From positions 1 through 8,835 of the forward strand of contig JANXTJ010000275.1 in assembly GCA_025352485.1 (NCBI GenBank): a stretch of 8,835 nt of DNA, written 5' to 3'. This DNA comes from Salinibacterium sp. Its GTDB lineage: Bacteria; Actinomycetota; Actinomycetes; Actinomycetales; Microbacteriaceae. Each line of letters opens with the position of its first letter. The stretch's first letter is position 1. Below are positions 6,676-8,835 of the stretch, in pieces. The notes under the pieces were generated by a model. It saw nothing but the letters and a program-made list of their open reading frames with translations, made no database searches and was not told the DNA's origin. The position numbers and the translations under genes were made by a program.

Positions 6676-6700
6676 TGGCTAAACCCGAAGAAAGGCTCCG

Positions 6701-8209
6701 ATGTCTAACCCATCCCGCAACACCGAGACGCTGACGGACCAAGAACACCTGCGTGTCCTTGGCTACGACGACTCCTTTCGACGCTCAATGTCGTTCTGGT
6801 CGAACTTCGCGCTCGGCTTCACCTACCTGTCGCCCCTGGTCGGCGTCTACTCGCTATTCGCCGTTGTGCTCACCATCGGCGGCCCCCCCTCCATCTGGTG
6901 GATCATCATCGTGGGAGCCGGCCAGCTGCTGGTCGCGTTCGTGTTCGGCGAAGTCGTGTCGCAGTACCCAATTCACGGCGGCATCTACCCATGGACGCGA
7001 CGACTGTGGGGCCGCCGCTATGCGTGGATGGCAGCGTGGGTATACATCTGGGCGATGATCGTCACGATTACCGCTGTGGCGGAATTCGGATCGGGCTTCG
7101 CGGCGTCCCTCTTCGGAATCGAGGCGAACAGCACGTCAACCTTCCTCATCACCCTCGCCTTCCTCCTCGTCGCATTCGCGATCAACTTCTCGGGCACTAA
7201 GTCGTTGGCACGGGTGGCACGCATCGGCCTCGCAGCCGAATTGATCGGCGTAATCGGTGTCGGGCTCTACCTGCTGATCTTCCAGCGCCACCAGGGCTTC
7301 GACGTGTTTTTCAACTCCATGGGCACTGAGGGCACCGGCAACTACGCCACCGCTTTTCTGGGTGCAGCCCTCGCCGGCCTGTTCCTCTTCTACGGCTTCG
7401 AGGCCTGCGGAGACGTTGCCGAAGAAGTTGAGAATCCCGCGCGCCGCATCCCGCTGGCCATGATCATGACCATCCTGGTCGGCGGGGTATCTGCCCTCTT
7501 CGCATTCGGTGGATACGTGCTGGCAGCTCCGAACCTCGCGGCGATCGTGTCTGGCGACGACGCAGACCCGATCCCCGGCATCCTGAATGCGAGCCTCGGT
7601 GTTGTCGGCGGCAAGATCTTCCTCGTCGTGGCACTGACCGCCTTCCTCTCCTGCGTGCTGAGCCTCCAGGCCGCGGCAAGTCGCCTGTTGTTCTCCTTCG
7701 GCCGCGACGAAATGCTGCCGGGCCACCGCTGGCTGGCGAAGGTTTCGCCCACGACGAAGGTTCCCACGAACGCCCTCATCGTGGCGTGCAGCGTGCCGGC
7801 AATCATCGCGCTCCTGGTGTATCTGAACGGCAACCTGCTCGTTCCGGTCACCTCCTTCGCGGTTATCGGTATTTACATCGCGTTCCAAATGGTCGTGCTC
7901 GCCGCGCTGCGCCAGCGCCTCAAAGGATGGCGGCCCGCCGGCCCCTTCAGCTTGGGGGCGATCGGCTTCATCATCAATGTCGTGGCGCTGGCGTGGGGGA
8001 TCTTCGCGATCATCCTGCTCGCGGTGCCGGGAAAGTCGGGAGACTTCGCCACCGACTGGGTCGTGCTGCTGGGGCTCGGGGTCGTTGTTGGCACTGGGCT
8101 TCTCTACCTTCTCATCGCACGGCCTGACCGCAAGTCGGATGCGCCGGCCGGCGACGCGGTCGAGGTCGCCGCAAAGTTGCGCGGTGGCAGCGCCGCGACA
8201 TCCGTCTAA
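6701..8209 (+). CDS. APC-superfamily amino-acid permease (ACT/GABA permease-like)
   Basis: This 502-residue inner-membrane protein has about twelve predicted hydrophobic helices (about 31-58, 63-84, 107-137, 147-163, 172-194, 214-233, 251-276, 303-325, 355-374, 380-403, 417-442, 452-472). The soluble N-terminus has L-x-x-L-G-Y-x-x-x-F-x-R before helix 1, as in the amino acid/choline transporter branch of the APC superfamily. The helix-6 end with GFEACGDVAEEVENPARR (232-249) is also typical of that branch. It probably imports GABA or another omega-amino acid with a proton; its place after gabD supports this, but transport specificity cannot be read from sequence. A GAAAGG ribosome site (6690-6695) lies 5 bases before the ATG. 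The C-terminal tail after residue 473 is short, charged then Ala/Gly-rich, and probably cytoplasmic. It is preceded by a 24-base palindrome and followed by a strong hairpin that may end the operon. Confidence 0.92.
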   Translation: MSNPSRNTETLTDQEHLRVLGYDDSFRRSMSFWSNFALGFTYLSPLVGVYSLFAVVLTIGGPPSIWWIIIVGAGQLLVAFVFGEVVSQYPIHGGIYPWTRRLWGRRYAWMAAWVYIWAMIVTITAVAEFGSGFAASLFGIEANSTSTFLITLAFLLVAFAINFSGTKSLARVARIGLAAELIGVIGVGLYLLIFQRHQGFDVFFNSMGTEGTGNYATAFLGAALAGLFLFYGFEACGDVAEEVENPARRIPLAMIMTILVGGVSALFAFGGYVLAAPNLAAIVSGDDADPIPGILNASLGVVGGKIFLVVALTAFLSCVLSLQAAASRLLFSFGRDEMLPGHRWLAKVSPTTKVPTNALIVACSVPAIIALLVYLNGNLLVPVTSFAVIGIYIAFQMVVLAALRQRLKGWRPAGPFSLGAIGFIINVVALAWGIFAIILLAVPGKSGDFATDWVVLLGLGVVVGTGLLYLLIARPDRKSDAPAGDAVEVAAKLRGGSAATSV

Positions 8210-8234
8210 CGCGACATTCACGTCGGTCAGCAGG

Positions 8235-8269
8235 CCGGGCCGTCACGAAGCATCTTCGTGACGGCTCGG
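8235..8269 (+). terminator. Long perfect hairpin after the permease, probable terminator of the gab operon
   Basis: GCCGTCACGAAG (8239-8250) and CTTCGTGACGGC (8254-8265) are a perfect 12-bp inverted repeat around CAT. One G-U and three further G-C pairs extend it to 16 bp (8235-8269). It begins 26 bases after the permease stop. No T-run follows, which is common for GC-rich actinobacterial hairpin terminators but lowers certainty. The right arm overlaps a candidate -35 box for the next gene, so an operator role is also possible. Confidence 0.6.
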
Positions 8270-8286
8270 GTCGCGGCGTCTACCAT
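8258..8286 (+). promoter_or_regulatory. Candidate promoter of the thiamine-diphosphate enzyme gene
   Basis: GTGACG (8258-8263) matches TTGACA at 4 of 6 and TACCAT (8281-8286) matches TATAAT at 4 of 6, separated by an ideal 17 bases. The -35 lies within the right arm of the hairpin at 8239-8265. Transcription would start near 8291-8294, giving either an approximately 89-base leader or a nearly leaderless start at the in-frame ATG 8292. Confidence 0.4.
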
Positions 8287-8292
8287 GGGGAA

Positions 8293-8381
8293 TGTCCGGT
8301 GGCCTGATCTGCCGGTGCCCGAAAAAGGGGCACACGAGACACATACGGAAACCTATCCCCGTCGTCTCGAAAGGCTCCCTC
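8293..8381 (+). other. Foldable leader of the thiamine-diphosphate enzyme gene
   Basis: Two adjacent hairpins can form. The first pairs GTGCCC (8315-8320) with GGGCAC (8328-8333) around an A-rich loop. The second pairs CGAGAC (8335-8340) with GTCTCG (8364-8369) and contains a nested ACGG (8345-8348)/CCGT (8359-8362) stem. The second ends on the first base of the GAAAGG ribosome site (8369-8374). CCGGTGGCC (8296-8304) recurs as CCGGTGCCC (8312-8320). It matches no riboswitch class I recognise. The stretch is also open in frame from an ATG at 8292, so it could be partly coding. Confidence 0.35.
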
Positions 8382-8835
8382 ATGCCATCAGTGTCTGGCC
8401 ACGTCGCCGTAACCCTGTCCCGCTACGTGCGGGAGGTGTTCGGGGTGATGGGCAATGGCAATGCCCATTTCATCGACGCGCTGGATCGATTGACCGCAAC
8501 GACCTTCACCGCGGTGCGCCACGAGGCGGGCGCCGTCGTTGCCGCCGACGCCCACCACCGAGCGGGCGGCGGGCTCGCTGCGGCGACCACGACCTATGGT
8601 GCCGGTTTCACTAATACCCTCACGGCCCTCGCCGAAGCGGTGCAGGCGCACACCCCGATGGTTCTCGTCGTCGGCGATGAGCCCACCTCCGGCCCACGAC
8701 CGTGGGACGTCGACCAGGTTGCTCTCGCCGCCGCGGTCGGCGCACGCACCTACACGGTCGGGCGCACGGATGCGGCCGCGACAACGACCATCGCCGTCGA
8801 GCACGCCCTCGCCTATCGGGTGCCGACGGTGCTCG
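8382..8835 (+). CDS. Thiamine-diphosphate-binding enzyme, acetolactate synthase/decarboxylase-like (N-terminal part only)
   Basis: The frame is open from ATG 8382 to the window edge (151 codons). It shows the N-terminal pyrimidine-binding domain of the acetolactate synthase/benzoylformate decarboxylase superfamily: VFGVMGNGNAHF (19-30), RHEAGAVVAADA (46-57) with Glu48 as the conserved residue that activates the cofactor aminopyrimidine, TTYGAGFTNTLTALAEA (69-85) and TPMVLVVGDEP (90-100). The family normally has about 550 residues with central and pyrophosphate-binding domains, which lie to the right of the window, so the reaction cannot be assigned. GAAAGG (8369-8374), 7 bases upstream, supports this start. 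An in-frame ATG at 8292 would add 30 residues that do not resemble the family. The 172-base gap with hairpin and candidate promoter suggests a separate transcription unit, possibly acting on 2-oxo acids. Confidence 0.85.
   Translation, partial: MPSVSGHVAVTLSRYVREVFGVMGNGNAHFIDALDRLTATTFTAVRHEAGAVVAADAHHRAGGGLAAATTTYGAGFTNTLTALAEAVQAHTPMVLVVGDEPTSGPRPWDVDQVALAAAVGARTYTVGRTDAAATTTIAVEHALAYRVPTVL

Noticed and set aside
7136..8221. 361-codon open frame on the minus strand opposite the permease
   Set aside because: Very polar, repeated E/D/R/H composition is the typical complement of hydrophobic membrane-helix codons. The plus strand encodes a clear twelve-helix transporter.
8303..8311. CCTGATCTG resembling the ACCTGATCTGG part of the TPP riboswitch, before a TPP-dependent enzyme
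   Set aside because: The essential CTGAGA box and the following TAATGCCAGCG-like strand are absent, and TPP riboswitches control thiamine synthesis or uptake rather than TPP-using enzymes. Treated as coincidence.

Overview
This is a high-GC (by eye about 60-65%) chromosomal segment. GTG/ATG starts, a probable leaderless start, strong G/C third-position bias and frequent GGATGC/GCATCC words suggest an actinobacterium, probably Microbacteriaceae-like. That assignment is an inference from composition and gene content, because no marker gene is present. Coding density is about 96%. There are no RNA genes, IS elements or CRISPR arrays, and no non-coding stretch exceeds 172 bases.

Layout: a minus-strand PucR-family regulator (1000 down to base 1, C-terminus outside the window) is divergent from a plus-strand series. 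That series is gabT (class III aminotransferase, 1104-2489), a ketoglutarate-semialdehyde-type aldehyde dehydrogenase (2486-4042), a glutaryl-CoA-dehydrogenase-like flavoprotein (4039-5211), gabD (succinate-semialdehyde dehydrogenase, 5257-6627), an APC-type amino-acid permease (6701-8209) and the first part of a thiamine-diphosphate enzyme (8382 to the window end). The first three plus-strand genes are joined by 4-base ATGA overlaps. The later gaps are 45, 73 and 172 bases and each holds repeat or hairpin structure.

Combined function: the core (PucR-type regulator divergent from gabT, plus gabD and a permease) matches the layout of GABA-utilisation loci such as the Corynebacterium glutamicum gabTDP operon with its PucR-type GabR. 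Import, transamination to succinate semialdehyde and oxidation to succinate are all covered. The unusual part is the insertion, between gabT and gabD, of a second, distantly related aldehyde dehydrogenase and an acyl-CoA dehydrogenase that keeps the glutaryl-CoA dehydrogenase active-site residues. This suggests a combined C4/C5 omega-amino-acid operon handling GABA and 5-aminovalerate (to glutarate, glutaryl-CoA and crotonyl-CoA). No glutarate-activating enzyme is visible here, so the C5 branch is a hypothesis.

Regulatory DNA: the 103-base divergent spacer carries two near-identical 14-base repeats 30 bases apart, a hexamer inverted repeat, and a -10 box placed for leaderless gabT transcription. 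A near-perfect 24-base palindrome precedes the permease. A perfect 12-bp hairpin follows the permease and overlaps a candidate promoter for the thiamine-diphosphate enzyme, whose leader can fold or, alternatively, be partly coding.
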